A stretch of DNA of 64,000 bases from CAVQLX01 sp963811605 (GCA_963811605.1 CAWESA010000020.1:1-64000); one strand, 5' to 3'. Positions 9,005 to 18,642 are shown, counted from the stretch's first letter. Notes: generated by a model not told the origin, from the letters alone. Numbers and translations are program-made.

Positions 9005-10439
9005 ACAGCCTGGCACCATCCTGGTCGCCGACGACGAGGAGTCGATCCGCTGGGTGCTCGAGCGCGCCTGCGCGCAGCACGGGCACACGATCGTCCCCGT
9101 CGCCAGCGGCGCGGAAGCCCTCGAGGCGCTCCGCGCCCGCAGCTTCGACCTGGCCCTGGTCGACATCCGCATGCCCGATCTCTCCGGCCTCGACGTCCTG
9201 TCGCGTGCACGCCAGGAAGGCGTCGACACGCTGTTCATCGTCATGACGGCGCAGAACACGATGGCCAACGCCATCGAGGCCACCAAGCGCGGCGCCTACG
9301 ACTACCTGACCAAGCCCTTCGACCTCGAGCAGGTGGGCGTGCTGGTCGCTCGCGCGCTATCCCTCCGCCGGCTCACCCGCGACCTGGAGCGGCTGCGCGG
9401 CGAGCTGAAGCAGCGCCACGAGCTGGTGATCGGGCGCACCCCGGCCATGCAGGAGGTCTACAAGGTGATCGGGCGCGTCGCCCCGACCGACGCGACGGTT
9501 CTCATCCAGGGCGAGACCGGCACGGGCAAGGAGCTGGTGGCCAACACCATCCACTACCATTCGGATCGACGCGGGCCCTTCGTCGCCATCAACTGCTCGG
9601 CCATCCCGAACGAGCTGCTCGAGAGCGAGCTGTTCGGCTACGAGCGGGGCGCCTTCACCGGCGCGACCGAGCGTCGCATCGGCAAGTTCGAGGCCGGCGC
9701 GATGGGCACCCTCTTCCTCGACGAGATCGCCGACATGCCCCTCGGCCTGCAGGCGAAGGTGCTGCGCGTGCTGCAGGAGCGCGAGTTCACGCGCGTGGGC
9801 GGGCGCGAGCCGATCCGCGCCGACGCCCGCATCGTGGCGGCGACCAACCAGGACCTCGAGGGCGCGGTCCACGGCGGCCGGTTCCGCGAGGACCTCTTCT
9901 TCCGCCTGAACGTGGTCCGCATCGTCGTCCCCCCGCTGCGCGAGCGCAGGGCGGACATTCCCGAGCTCATCGAGTTCTTCGTGGACAAGGTGAATCGCGA
10001 CCTGGGCACCAGCATCGTCGGGGTCACCGACGAGGTGCGCGAGACGCTCATGCGCCATCACTGGCCGGGCAACGTGCGCGAGCTCGAGAACACCCTCCTG
10101 CGTGCGGCCGTCCTGGCGCGGGGACGGACCCTCGTCGCGGACGACTTCGTCCTCGCGGGGCCGGCACGCCCCGCGGCCGCCGAGATCCTGCCCCTGGAGG
10201 ACGCCGTGCGCCAGCGCCTCGCCGAGCTCCTCGATGCCGGGACCGACGGCGTGCAGGACCTCTACAACACCCTGATCAGCGCGGTGGAGCGGCCGCTCAT
10301 CGAGGTCGTCCTGGAACGCGCCGGCGGCAACCAGGTGAAGGCCGCCGACATGCTCGGCATCAACCGGAACACGCTACGCAAGAAGATCACGGAGCTCGGC
10401 ATCCCGATCCGGCGCGTCCTGGGCGGCCCCCTGGGGTGA
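8985..10439 (+). CDS. NtrC-family sigma54-dependent response regulator
   Basis: The 484 residues show three domains. The receiver (10-130) has acidic D16/D17 and phosphoacceptor D60. The AAA+ sigma54-activating domain (about 148-380) has Walker A GETGTGKE (176-183) and the sigma54-contacting loop GAFTGA (222-227). The C-terminal Fis-type helix-turn-helix contains GGNQVKAADMLGINRNTLRK. It is partner of the preceding kinase and should activate sigma54 promoters. An exact NtrC assignment is likely from gene order, but other enhancer-binding proteins share this architecture. It overlaps ntrB by 20 bp and thiE by 4 bp. Confidence 0.93.
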   Translation: MSIPEPEQPGTILVADDEESIRWVLERACAQHGHTIVPVASGAEALEALRARSFDLALVDIRMPDLSGLDVLSRARQEGVDTLFIVMTAQNTMANAIEATKRGAYDYLTKPFDLEQVGVLVARALSLRRLTRDLERLRGELKQRHELVIGRTPAMQEVYKVIGRVAPTDATVLIQGETGTGKELVANTIHYHSDRRGPFVAINCSAIPNELLESELFGYERGAFTGATERRIGKFEAGAMGTLFLDEIADMPLGLQAKVLRVLQEREFTRVGGREPIRADARIVAATNQDLEGAVHGGRFREDLFFRLNVVRIVVPPLRERRADIPELIEFFVDKVNRDLGTSIVGVTDEVRETLMRHHWPGNVRELENTLLRAAVLARGRTLVADDFVLAGPARPAAAEILPLEDAVRQRLAELLDAGTDGVQDLYNTLISAVERPLIEVVLERAGGNQVKAADMLGINRNTLRKKITELGIPIRRVLGGPLG

Positions 10440-11068
10440 CCCGGCTCGCCCTCCCGCCCCTCTACGCCATCGTCGACCCGCTCGACACCGGGCGCGACCC
10501 GGTGGAGCTCGCTGCCGCCCTGCTCGGCGGCGGTGCGCGCCTCGTCCAGCTCCGCCTCAAGACCGCGACCAGCCGCGACCTGCTCGCCGCGGCGCGGGCG
10601 CTCCGCGGGCTCTGTGACGCGGCGGGTGCGCTGCTGATCGTGAACGACCGGGCCGACGTCGCCCGGGCGGCGGATGCCGATGGTGTGCATCTCGGCCAGG
10701 ACGATCTCCCCGTCGCGGCGGCGCGCCGGATCCTCGGGCCGGAGGCGATCGTCGGCGTGTCGACGCACGATGTGGCGCAGGCGCGCACCGCCGCCGCCGC
10801 GGGCGCCGACTACCTCGGCGTGGGGCCGATCTTCACCACGACCAGCAAGGCGAACGCCCTTCCCGCGCGTGGCGGCGCGCTCCTCGGCGCCGTGCGCGCC
10901 GCGGTCACCGTGCCGCTGGTGGCGATCGGAGGCATCACGCCGGACAGCGCCGCGATGGTACGCGCGGCGGGCGCCGACGCCGTCGCCATGATCGGCGCGC
11001 TGGTCCGCGCCGACGACGTCGCCGCCGCGGTGCGAGACGTCCTCGCCCGTCTGCCCGCGCCGCGCTAG
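10436..11068 (+). CDS. thiE: Thiamine-phosphate synthase
   Basis: The enzyme couples hydroxymethylpyrimidine diphosphate and thiazole phosphate to thiamine phosphate in the cytosol. The 210 residues form a TIM barrel with family motifs QLRLK, DGVHLGQDDL, VGVSTHD and ADYLGVGPIF, and the phosphate-binding Gly loop AIGGI. The GTG start overlaps the ntrC stop in a GTGA arrangement. Its stop overlaps the stop of the convergent dnaB gene. No TPP riboswitch precedes it, consistent with being a distal operon gene. No other thi genes are nearby. Confidence 0.92.
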   Translation: MTRLALPPLYAIVDPLDTGRDPVELAAALLGGGARLVQLRLKTATSRDLLAAARALRGLCDAAGALLIVNDRADVARAADADGVHLGQDDLPVAAARRILGPEAIVGVSTHDVAQARTAAAAGADYLGVGPIFTTTSKANALPARGGALLGAVRAAVTVPLVAIGGITPDSAAMVRAAGADAVAMIGALVRADDVAAAVRDVLARLPAPR

Positions 11069-12441
11069 AGCCCGCGGCCCTGCTGCGTGCCCTCGTCGGG
11101 CAGGACCTCGCGGTTCTCGAAGCGGGTGAACTCGCGCAGGAAGGTCAGCTCGACGCTCCCGATCGGCCCGTTGCGCTGCTTCGCCACGATGATCTCGGCC
11201 ACACCCTGCTTGTCGCTGTCCTCGACGTAGACCTCTTCGCGATAGATGAACATGATCACGTCCGCGTCCTGCTCGATGGCGCCGGACTCGCGCAGATCGG
11301 CCAGCCGGGGCTTGCCGCGGTCGCGGCTCTCGACCTGGCGGTTGAGCTGCGACAGCGCCATCACCGGCACGCTGAGCTCCTTGGCCAGCGCCTTCAGGGA
11401 CCGCGAGATCTCCGAGATCTCCTGCTCCCGGCTGTCCTTGCCCTCGCTGCTCCGCATGAGCTGGAGGTAGTCCACCACGATGAGCTTCAGCTTGGCCGCC
11501 GGGTCACGATGCAGCCGCCTGGCCTTCGCGCGCAGCTCGAGCACCGACATCGCGGGGGTGTCGTCGACGTAGACCGGAGCGTAGGACAGCCGCGCGGCGG
11601 CCTCCGCCAGCTCGCGGAACTCGCGATCGGTGAGGTGGCCGGTGCGCACCCGGGCGAGATCGACCCGCGCCTCCGAGCACAGCATGCGCATGGCCAGCTG
11701 CTCCTTCGACATCTCGAGCGAGAAGATCGCGACCCCGCTGTCGGCGCGCAGCGCCGCATGCTCGGCGATGTTGAGGCAGAAGGCGGTCTTGCCCATGCTC
11801 GGACGCCCGCCGACGACGACGAGGTCGGACGGCTGGAGACCGGCGGTGAGCTTGTCGAGATCGGCGAAGCCGCTCGGCACGCCGGTGACCGGGCTGCGCT
11901 GGTCGTGCAAGCGGTCGATCTTGCGGAACGCATCGCCGAGCAGGGCATCGATGCGCACGAACGCCGGCCGCACCTCGCGATCCGAGATGGCAAAGATCTC
12001 CTGCTCGGCCCGCTCGACCAGCTCCTTGACGTCCTGGCCGGGCTCGTAGCCCCGCGCCGCGATCCCGGTGGCGGTCGTGATGAGGGCGCGCAGGATGGCC
12101 TTGTCGCGGACGAAGCGCGCGTACTGCAGGATGTTGGCCGCCGTCGGCACGCGCTCGGCCAGCTCGGCGAGATATGCGGCGCCCCCCACGTCGGCCAGCT
12201 CGCCGCGCCCGCGCAGATCCTCTGACAGCGTGATCAGGTCGACAGGCTCGCTGCGCTCGGACAGGCGTTGCATGCCGCGAAAGATCTTGCGGTGTGCCTC
12301 GCGGTAGAAATCCTCCGCCGCCAGCACCTCCGCGAGCCGGTCGAGCGCCGTGTTGTCGAGCAGGACTCCACCCAGCACCGATTGCTCCGCGTCGAGGCTC
12401 TGCGGAGGAACCCGTCGGAGGGTGTCCTCGATGCTGGCCAT
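11065..12441 (-). CDS. dnaB: Replicative DNA helicase DnaB
   Basis: The 458-residue protein is a hexameric 5'-3' helicase of the replication fork. Its N-terminal domain begins RVPPQSLDAEQSVLGG; a linker helix and the RecA-like motor follow, with Walker A GGRPSMGKTAF and the Walker B region KLIVVDYLQLM. The C-terminal arginine-finger region includes ESGAIEQDADVI. The start ATG at 12441 gives the standard N-terminus; upstream in-frame codons encode unrelated low-complexity sequence. A small membrane protein gene lies 5 bp upstream in the same direction. No intein is present. Confidence 0.96.
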   Translation of the reverse strand: MASIEDTLRRVPPQSLDAEQSVLGGVLLDNTALDRLAEVLAAEDFYREAHRKIFRGMQRLSERSEPVDLITLSEDLRGRGELADVGGAAYLAELAERVPTAANILQYARFVRDKAILRALITTATGIAARGYEPGQDVKELVERAEQEIFAISDREVRPAFVRIDALLGDAFRKIDRLHDQRSPVTGVPSGFADLDKLTAGLQPSDLVVVGGRPSMGKTAFCLNIAEHAALRADSGVAIFSLEMSKEQLAMRMLCSEARVDLARVRTGHLTDREFRELAEAAARLSYAPVYVDDTPAMSVLELRAKARRLHRDPAAKLKLIVVDYLQLMRSSEGKDSREQEISEISRSLKALAKELSVPVMALSQLNRQVESRDRGKPRLADLRESGAIEQDADVIMFIYREEVYVEDSDKQGVAEIIVAKQRNGPIGSVELTFLREFTRFENREVLPDEGTQQGRGL

Positions 12442-12446
12442 GCCGA

Positions 12447-12626
12447 TCAGGGCCGGGCGACGTCCGCCGACAGAGGACCGTGCGTCCTGCCCTGGCCCGG
12501 GCCCACGTCCGCCATCAGCACCCGCCACATCGCGAGACCCGCCGCGAGCCCGATGGCGAGCATCGCCAGCGGCCGGACGAACACCCGCGCCGACCCATCC
12601 ATGTCCCCGCCGCCTGACCTCCGCAT
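12447..12626 (-). CDS. Small single-pass membrane protein (unknown function)
   Basis: A 59-residue ORF beginning MRRSGGGDMDG is preceded by AAGGAG 7 nt upstream of its ATG, a convincing ribosome site. It contains one hydrophobic helix (about residues 22-40, VRPLAMLAIGLAAGLAMW) flanked by basic residues on the N side, so the C-terminus may face the periplasm. It ends 5 bp before the dnaB start and is probably co-transcribed with the thiolase and HAD genes upstream. No family is recognised. Confidence 0.55.
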   Translation of the reverse strand: MRRSGGGDMDGSARVFVRPLAMLAIGLAAGLAMWRVLMADVGPGQGRTHGPLSADVARP

Positions 12627-12696
12627 GCCGCCACTCCTTCTTTCTCCCCCGGTCGCCCGGCCTGCCGCCGTCCGACCCTGCCCGCCTTGCGCTCGC

Positions 12697-13389
12697 TCAG
12701 CCGCCGAGCGTCGCCGGCGCGCCGTCCGGCTCATCGAGCCGGGGCCTCAGCACCGGCCACCCTCGACGCTGCGCGAGTCGTCGCAGCCGTGGATCGGGAT
12801 GTACCACACGCGGGTGCCCCACGCGATCGAGGACCGGGAGATCGGTGATCGAATCCGTGTAGAAGTAGCTGGCCCGCAGGTCGATGCCCTGCTCGGCCGC
12901 GAAGCGCTCGGCCCAGTGGACCTTTCCCCGGCCGTAGCAGACCGGCTGGATCACCTCGCCGGTGAAGAGGCCGTTGCGGACGACGAGCTGGGTGACCAGC
13001 AGGTGCTCGATCCCCAGGTCGGCTCCGAGCGGCTCCGCCAGGTAGCGCGTGGCGCTGGTCAGGAGCGCGAGGACATGGCCCTCGCGGCGATGAGCCGCGA
13101 CCCGCGCCGCCATGCCCGGAAAGACCCACGGACGGACGGCCTCACGATACCAGCCGACACAGTCGGCCATCATGGCGGCCTCGTCGCGGCCGCGCACGAA
13201 CTCCATCGACACCTCGAGGGCACGGCGCACGTCGAGCAGCCCGAGCTTGTACCAGAACAGGTAGTAGAGCGTGCGTGCCACGTCCCGGCGCCGGGCCTGG
13301 CCCGTGCGCCGGAGATGGCTCATGTAGAGCGGCGCCGTATTCCGCCCGAGCAGCGTCCCGTCGATGTCGAAGAGGGCGGCGACGGCCAC
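12697..13389 (-). CDS. HAD-superfamily IB phosphatase (SerB-like)
   Basis: The 230-residue protein starts with motif I FDIDGTL (residues 7-13), giving the nucleophile and acid/base aspartates. Motif II is the LLTSAT segment, and motif III/IV lies in YFYTDSITDLPVL. A helical cap sits between motifs I and II. This matches the HAD-IB family of phosphoserine-phosphatase-like enzymes that includes lysophospholipid and CicA-type phosphatases; the substrate cannot be told. The GTG start lies 13 bp after the thiolase stop, so the two are probably one transcript. Confidence 0.87.
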   Translation of the reverse strand: MAVAALFDIDGTLLGRNTAPLYMSHLRRTGQARRRDVARTLYYLFWYKLGLLDVRRALEVSMEFVRGRDEAAMMADCVGWYREAVRPWVFPGMAARVAAHRREGHVLALLTSATRYLAEPLGADLGIEHLLVTQLVVRNGLFTGEVIQPVCYGRGKVHWAERFAAEQGIDLRASYFYTDSITDLPVLDRVGHPRVVHPDPRLRRLAQRRGWPVLRPRLDEPDGAPATLGG

Positions 13390-13402
13390 GTGGAGACGGC
13401 GC

Positions 13403-14590
13403 CTAGGCCCGCTCGACCACCATCGCGATGCCCTGCCCGCCTCCGATGCAGAGCGACGCGACGCCGAGATGGGCGGACCGGGCGACCATGGCGTGGAGGA
13501 GGGTCACCAGCACGCGGGCGCCGCTGGCGCCGATGGGATGGCCGAGCGCGATGGCGCCCCCGTTCACGTTCACCCGGTTCTTCGGAATCTTCAGCTCGCG
13601 CAGCACGCCCAGCGACTGCGCGGCGAAGGCCTCGTTGAGCTCCCAGAGGTCGATCTCCTCCTTGCGGAGCCCCGCACGCTCGAGCGCCGCCTCGCACGAC
13701 GGCCACGGGCCCATCCCCATGATCGAAGGATCGACGCCAGCGGAGGCGTAGCTCCGGATGGTGGCGAGCGGCGTGAGCCCGAGCTCCTTCGCCCTGGCGT
13801 CGGACATGATCACCACCGCCGCGGCGCCGTCGTTGACGCCCGACGCGTTGCCGGCCGTGACCGTCCCACCGTCCGGTTTGAAGGCGGCGCGCAGCGGCTT
13901 GAGCTTCTCGGCGGTCGTGCCCGCGCGCGGATGCTCGTCCACCTCGAACTTGAAGGTCTCGCCCTTCTTGGCGCCCGGAACCTCGACCGGGACGATCTCG
14001 CGCTTGAAGCTGCCGTTCTCCATCGCCGCGGCCGCCTTCTGCTGGCTCTCGGCCGCGAACTCGTCCTGCTCCTCGCGTGAGATGCCGTACTTGGCCGCCA
14101 CGTTCTCGGCGGTGATGCCCATGTGCACCAGCGTGATCGGGCAGGTGAGCCCGTCGGCGATCATCGAGTCGAGCAGCTGGTCGTGGCCCATCCGGATGCC
14201 GAAGCGCGCCTTCTTCGAGATGTACGGCGCGCCGCTCATGCTCTCCATGCCGCCGGCGACGACGATGTCGGCGTCCCCCAGCGTGACGGACTGGGCGGCC
14301 AGCACCGCCGCCTTGAGCCCCGACCCGCAGGCCTTGTTGATCGCGAAGGCAGTCTTCTCCTTCGGGACCCCGGCTTCGAGCTGGGCGACGCGGGCCGGAT
14401 TCAGCCCCAACCCGGCCGGCAGGACGTGGCCGAGAATGACCTCGTCCACCTGATCGGGCGACAGCTTGGCACGCTGGATGACCTCGCGCACGGCGATGGC
14501 GCCGAGCTTGGTGGCCGGCTGTTGCGCCAGCGCACCACCGAGGGTGCCGATCGCGGTACGCGCCGCGCTCACGATGACGGCCTTGGCCAT
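13403..14590 (-). CDS. Acetyl-CoA C-acetyltransferase (thiolase)
   Basis: The 395-residue thiolase condenses or cleaves acyl-CoA. The nucleophilic Cys is in NKACGSGLKA (about residue 89). The catalytic His is in GGAIALGHPIGASGAR and the second Cys in SLCIGGGQG near the C-terminus. The length and the AxGHPIG block fit the biosynthetic/acetoacetyl-CoA thiolase group (AtoB/PhaA type). The ATG is preceded by AGGAGG at good spacing. It heads a minus-strand group with a HAD phosphatase, a small membrane protein and dnaB; no other fatty-acid or PHB gene is adjacent. Confidence 0.93.
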   Translation of the reverse strand: MAKAVIVSAARTAIGTLGGALAQQPATKLGAIAVREVIQRAKLSPDQVDEVILGHVLPAGLGLNPARVAQLEAGVPKEKTAFAINKACGSGLKAAVLAAQSVTLGDADIVVAGGMESMSGAPYISKKARFGIRMGHDQLLDSMIADGLTCPITLVHMGITAENVAAKYGISREEQDEFAAESQQKAAAAMENGSFKREIVPVEVPGAKKGETFKFEVDEHPRAGTTAEKLKPLRAAFKPDGGTVTAGNASGVNDGAAAVVIMSDARAKELGLTPLATIRSYASAGVDPSIMGMGPWPSCEAALERAGLRKEEIDLWELNEAFAAQSLGVLRELKIPKNRVNVNGGAIALGHPIGASGARVLVTLLHAMVARSAHLGVASLCIGGGQGIAMVVERA

Positions 14591-14748
14591 GACAGAAACC
14601 TCCTTGCTGGGGATGGGCGGCGCGTGCGGAACACGACCGCGGGCGGCGAAACCTTAGCATAGCCTGCTCGGCTGGTGCCATCGCGGCCGCCCTCGAGAGG
14701 CTTGGCAGCCCTCGATGGCTACGGTACGCCGGAGACGATCCTGCACTC

Positions 14749-16272
14749 ATGACCCGTCCCGCCCTCGCCGCCCTTCTCGTCCTGTCCGCGGGAGTCCCGC
14801 TGCCGACCCGTCCTGCCCGCGCGCAGACCTTGATTCCCGGAGGGGGATCGAAGGGGAGCGACTGCCATGGCGGATGGCTCGCCCCCGCCCCCAACCGCGG
14901 CAAGGGCGAGCTGGACTGCCAGGACGGCGACCCGGCCTGCGACCTCGATCGCCTGCCGAACGGCGTCTGCGCCCTGCCGGTCGCCGCGTGCCTGCATCTC
15001 GACGACATCCCGCGCTGCACCCCGCAGCAGATCCGGCGAGCCACGGTGAAGGCGAGTCCGAAGCGCCTGACCAAGGGCGGACTCCCGGTGCCTCTGCCCG
15101 TCCCGCCGCTCACACCGGTGACGGCCCAGAGCTGCGGCGACGACACGCTCATCACGCTTCCCCTCCGGCTCACGCGCAAGGGATCGCAGCGACCGTCGAA
15201 GCGGATCACGATGCGTCTGGTGACGACGGCTGCCGGCCATCCCAAGACCGACAGCGATCCGCTGAAGCTCCGGTGCGTTCCCAACGCCGGGGCCGGCCAA
15301 TGCGGCCCCAATCCGGCGGGGGGGCCGGCCGAGCTTCGTCTCCTGACTGCGGGCAGCGGTAGCGACCTCGACCTCGGCTGGACCGGGAGTGCCCACAGCT
15401 TCGGCTTCGTGCCCAATGCCGCGCTGCGGGTGTGCCTCGAAGGATGCACCGCCACCTCGATATCCGGGTGTAGGCAGCGCGAGCCGGAGACCAGCTCGGT
15501 GAACGCTCCGACTCTGGGCGCGCCGCTCCCGCTGCTCGCGGCCGACGTCCCGATCTGCGTCGTCAATCGCTTCGGCACGCCACCCGTCGCGAACGTCTCC
15601 GCGGACCTCGCCAGCGGGCAGATCGCAGGCAGCCTCGACCTCGCCACCGACTTCTACCGTACCAGCCTGACACGCGTGTGTCCGCGCTGCTCCACCACCA
15701 CCGTCGGCGCCACCGGCGTGTGCGACTCCGGCGCCCGCCAGGGCCGCGCCTGCGTCACGGCCAGCGTGGTGCAGGTGCCCGACGCCGGCGGCGACCCGGT
15801 CTACGCGCTGTCGCCCGACTGCCCGCCGTCGGGCGTGCCGCTGAGCTCCCTGCCGCTCACCATCCCGCTCACGACGGGGGGCGCCTCGCTGGCGGGTCCG
15901 CGTCCCTGCGGCGCAACCCAGGACGATGCCTGTGGCGGCGCGTGCGGCGTCACGTGCACCGGCGCCGCCTGCGCATCGCTCACGAACGGGCGCTGTGCCG
16001 ACGTCCGCGGCGGCGAGAGCCAGGTGTGCTGCGCGACCGATTCGACGCGCCCATGCTTCCCGACCGCGGGCGGTGCACCCATCGTGCGCACCGGCGGCGC
16101 GACCCCGCCGGCGCCCCCGTTCGGTGACCCGACCTACCCCAAGATCGGGGGCGCGACACTCGCGAGCGCGTTCTGCGCCCCGGCATCGTCATCGCCGCTG
16201 GTGGACGCCATCGTCGGGCTTCCGGGCCCGGGGGCGCTCCTGCTGCCGATGGCAGCCGCCTGGCTGCCCTGA
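14749..16272 (+). CDS. Secreted Cys-rich protein of unknown function
   Basis: The 507 residues start with a signal peptide (hydrophobic core ALAALLVLSAGVPL, likely cleavage after RPARA). The mature region has many cysteines, often as CG or CC pairs, interrupted by Pro/Thr-rich stretches, and a short hydrophobic C-terminus ending MAAAWLP that could be a sorting or anchoring tail. I recognise no catalytic motif. A Cys-dense block near residues 395-450 (CGGACGVTC, CCATD) resembles small disulfide modules. Two further secreted Cys-rich proteins are in this window, at 17631-18371 and 26793-27050, which suggests a lineage-specific exported set. Confidence 0.75.
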   Translation: MTRPALAALLVLSAGVPLPTRPARAQTLIPGGGSKGSDCHGGWLAPAPNRGKGELDCQDGDPACDLDRLPNGVCALPVAACLHLDDIPRCTPQQIRRATVKASPKRLTKGGLPVPLPVPPLTPVTAQSCGDDTLITLPLRLTRKGSQRPSKRITMRLVTTAAGHPKTDSDPLKLRCVPNAGAGQCGPNPAGGPAELRLLTAGSGSDLDLGWTGSAHSFGFVPNAALRVCLEGCTATSISGCRQREPETSSVNAPTLGAPLPLLAADVPICVVNRFGTPPVANVSADLASGQIAGSLDLATDFYRTSLTRVCPRCSTTTVGATGVCDSGARQGRACVTASVVQVPDAGGDPVYALSPDCPPSGVPLSSLPLTIPLTTGGASLAGPRPCGATQDDACGGACGVTCTGAACASLTNGRCADVRGGESQVCCATDSTRPCFPTAGGAPIVRTGGATPPAPPFGDPTYPKIGGATLASAFCAPASSSPLVDAIVGLPGPGALLLPMAAAWLP

Positions 16273-16278
16273 GCAGCG

Positions 16279-17493
16279 CTAGCCGCGCACCACCGCCGGT
16301 GGATCGCCCGGCACCTGGGGATAGCCATCCGGCCGGACGTAGCGCGGGGCGCGCCCCGGCGGAACGGGCACACGGTCCCGCTGCTTCCTGGTGAGGCGCA
16401 GCATCACCTTCATGGAGTTCTCGAACTCCTCCATCGGCCGCGTCTCGAGCAGGCCGCGCGCCACCATGTCGTCGAACAGCGCCTCGCCACGGGCGGACCG
16501 CAGCACGGTGATCGTCCAGTCCATGCAGGCGACACCGCCGCAGGAGATGTCGGACAGCTCGGCCGTGAAGTCGCCGCAGTGGTGGCACTCGGGCCGGGCG
16601 TACTCCTGCGACTTGTGCAGGCTCATCTCCACCACCTCGCCGTCCTTCTTGTAGACCAGCACCTTGCCCTTGACGTTGAACTTCTTCACGTCGGTGAGCG
16701 GGATGCCCATCTCCTCCTGGATCTTCTGCACCATCAGGCCTTCGTACGTGAACACCTCGGTGCACAGCAGGCCGACGGTGAAGTCGACGATCTCGCCGAA
16801 GCCCTTCAGGAACTTGGTCTGGCGCTCGAGATGCTTCTCCTTCTTGCGCCCGTTGCGGAGGAACGCCGTGTCGGCCTGCTGGATCTTCCGTACCGGCGTG
16901 ATCTGGCACGGCACCCCGACGAAGCAGACCTTCTTGAGGCCCATGCGCTCGGCGTCGGCGAGCGCGAGATTGTTGGGGCAATAGGTGTACCAGGAGCTGG
17001 CGCTGCCGATCGCGTCGTCGACGGTGGTCACCACCCGGGGCTTCGGCGCCGCCGGCATGGTCTCATCGGCCGCCGACACGCAGGCGCCGTCGAACAGGCC
17101 CTCGCGCAGCCCGTGGCACAGGATGGCGGTCACCACACCACCGTCCTGGCACCGCGCCAGGATCGCCGGGTCGGTGCAGCGGGCGGCGACCACGCGCCGG
17201 TAGCGGCCGAACATGCCCTCGTACACGCCCGGGTCCTTCGGATGCACGGCGTCTCGCATGTCGAACTCGCGGATGCCCAGACGGGGACAGACCTGCGCGC
17301 ATACGTCGCAGCCGATACCCTGGCTGATGCCGCAGAAATCGAACACGCCGTCCTTCTTCGCAACCTGCTTCGGCTTGGAGTCGATGTAGTCGATGACGTT
17401 GTGGGGGCAGACCAGCACGCAGGTGCCGCACTCGCAGCAGCTCCCGAAAGCCACCACCTCGTTCATCATCTGCTTGAAGGTGACATGCGACAT
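16279..17493 (-). CDS. Coenzyme F420 hydrogenase/dehydrogenase beta-subunit-like protein
   Basis: The 404 residues contain two 4Fe-4S motifs near the N-terminus: CCECGTCVLVCP (about 19-30) and CDVCAQVCP (about 63-71). They are followed by the FrhB/FdhB-type flavin domain with GVPCQITPVRKIQ and later Cys clusters (PECHHCGDFTAELSDISCGG). Family members move electrons between ferredoxin-type clusters, FAD and F420 or other acceptors. No hydrogenase or dehydrogenase partner is adjacent, so the physiological acceptor is unknown. The C-terminal 40 residues are Pro/Arg-rich. The PPOX-fold and LLM flavoprotein genes within 10 kb leave open that the organism uses F420. Confidence 0.85.
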   Translation of the reverse strand: MSHVTFKQMMNEVVAFGSCCECGTCVLVCPHNVIDYIDSKPKQVAKKDGVFDFCGISQGIGCDVCAQVCPRLGIREFDMRDAVHPKDPGVYEGMFGRYRRVVAARCTDPAILARCQDGGVVTAILCHGLREGLFDGACVSAADETMPAAPKPRVVTTVDDAIGSASSWYTYCPNNLALADAERMGLKKVCFVGVPCQITPVRKIQQADTAFLRNGRKKEKHLERQTKFLKGFGEIVDFTVGLLCTEVFTYEGLMVQKIQEEMGIPLTDVKKFNVKGKVLVYKKDGEVVEMSLHKSQEYARPECHHCGDFTAELSDISCGGVACMDWTITVLRSARGEALFDDMVARGLLETRPMEEFENSMKVMLRLTRKQRDRVPVPPGRAPRYVRPDGYPQVPGDPPAVVRG

Positions 17494-17630
17494 GTGGCGC
17501 GGACCCTAGCGCAGCGCCGGAGCCGGTGAAAGCACGGCGCTCACGACCATTCGTATCGCCGCCACGCGCAGTCACCTCGCGCGCCCGGGCGGGAGCAGGG
17601 GACCCCTGCCCCCGCCCGGCGAGCGTGACC

Positions 17631-18371
17631 TCAGTGGCAGGCGCAGGGTACGGTGGGAGAGGGCTGCGAGCACTTCTGCGTGACGCCGGGACAGAACCCG
17701 GCGCACACGCCGGCGCCGGCAGCGCCGGCAGTGCAGCTCTGACTCACCGGCACGCAGTCGCAGCTGGTCGCACTCGTGGCCAGACACGTCGTCTGCGGCG
17801 GGCAGCTTCCGCCGCAGAGACCCGCCGAGCTGGGCGATCTGCACTCCTGCAACGTGGTGGTGGTGGTGCTGCTCGTCGTGGTGGTGGTCGAGGAGACCAC
17901 CTCCTTCGACACCGGCGCGCACAGGAGCTGCGGACGGCCGACCTTGATGCCGCCCTCGAAGCCGAACTGATCCTGCAGATTGACGACGATGCTGCCGCTC
18001 TTGAACCCGGTCACCTTGGTGCATGCAGGATCGGCGCACGCTCTCGCCGAGACCTTGTAGCACTTGAAGTGCGGCACCGGGCTGGGCGCGATCGGACCCG
18101 TCGGGCAAGTGGTCGGCACGCAGGCGCCCGTGGCTCCGGGCTGACAGCAGGACTTGTGCGTCGGCAGGCAGAGCAGCGACGGCGTGAGCTTGGCGATCAG
18201 CAGCCGACCGAACTGGTCGTCGGTGATGAGCGTCTTCGTGATCGCCTTCCCCCTGATCGAATAGCATTCGAGATGACTGTGCTGCGGATCGAACTGCGCC
18301 GTCGCCGGCGCGACGAGCAGCAGGCCGAGTCCGGCCACCGCCGCGGCGGTGGCCGACCGTGCGATCGACAT
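17631..18371 (-). CDS. Secreted protein with Thr-rich linker and Cys-rich C-terminal module
   Basis: The ATG at 18371 has AGGAGG upstream and opens a signal peptide (AAAVAGLGLLLVAPATA). The 246-residue protein then has an N-terminal domain of about 140 residues with paired cysteines. A linker of almost pure Ser/Thr (about residues 163-178) separates it from a C-terminal module with some twelve cysteines. Such STTTTT linkers join exported domains and are probably extended and possibly glycosylated. No enzyme motif is visible. It lies 137 bp downstream of the FrhB-like gene start. Function unknown; exported to periplasm or surface by inference. Confidence 0.8.
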   Translation of the reverse strand: MSIARSATAAAVAGLGLLLVAPATAQFDPQHSHLECYSIRGKAITKTLITDDQFGRLLIAKLTPSLLCLPTHKSCCQPGATGACVPTTCPTGPIAPSPVPHFKCYKVSARACADPACTKVTGFKSGSIVVNLQDQFGFEGGIKVGRPQLLCAPVSKEVVSSTTTTTSSTTTTTLQECRSPSSAGLCGGSCPPQTTCLATSATSCDCVPVSQSCTAGAAGAGVCAGFCPGVTQKCSQPSPTVPCACH

Positions 18372-18642
18372 GGAACCTCCTTCATGGCCAGGCGGACGAG
18401 AATGGAGCCGATCGTGCCGCGCGCTCGCAGCGGAGGTGCGCGGCCGGCCGGTCGTCGACATGGCGCCCGCACGCGGCTCTCGCCGATGTGACCGGGCAGC
18501 GCTGATGCTCTCGATGCCATGGTGACCGCCCGTGCACCCTGGCGACACGGGATGGCGTCCTCGAGCAGCGGGCGTGCGATCCGAGGGAACGCCGGTGACG
18601 GGCACGGCGGCCCGCGGGCGTGGAGGTGCCCCGATCCGTCGA

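Noticed and set aside
10200..10470. Possible TPP riboswitch for thiE
   Set aside because: thiE starts within the ntrC stop, leaving no leader; no TPP-element conserved segments are seen.
13320..15647. 775-codon minus-strand open frame across HAD, thiolase and the secreted protein
   Set aside because: Arg/Gly/Ala-rich low-complexity shadow; three supported genes in other frames explain the region.
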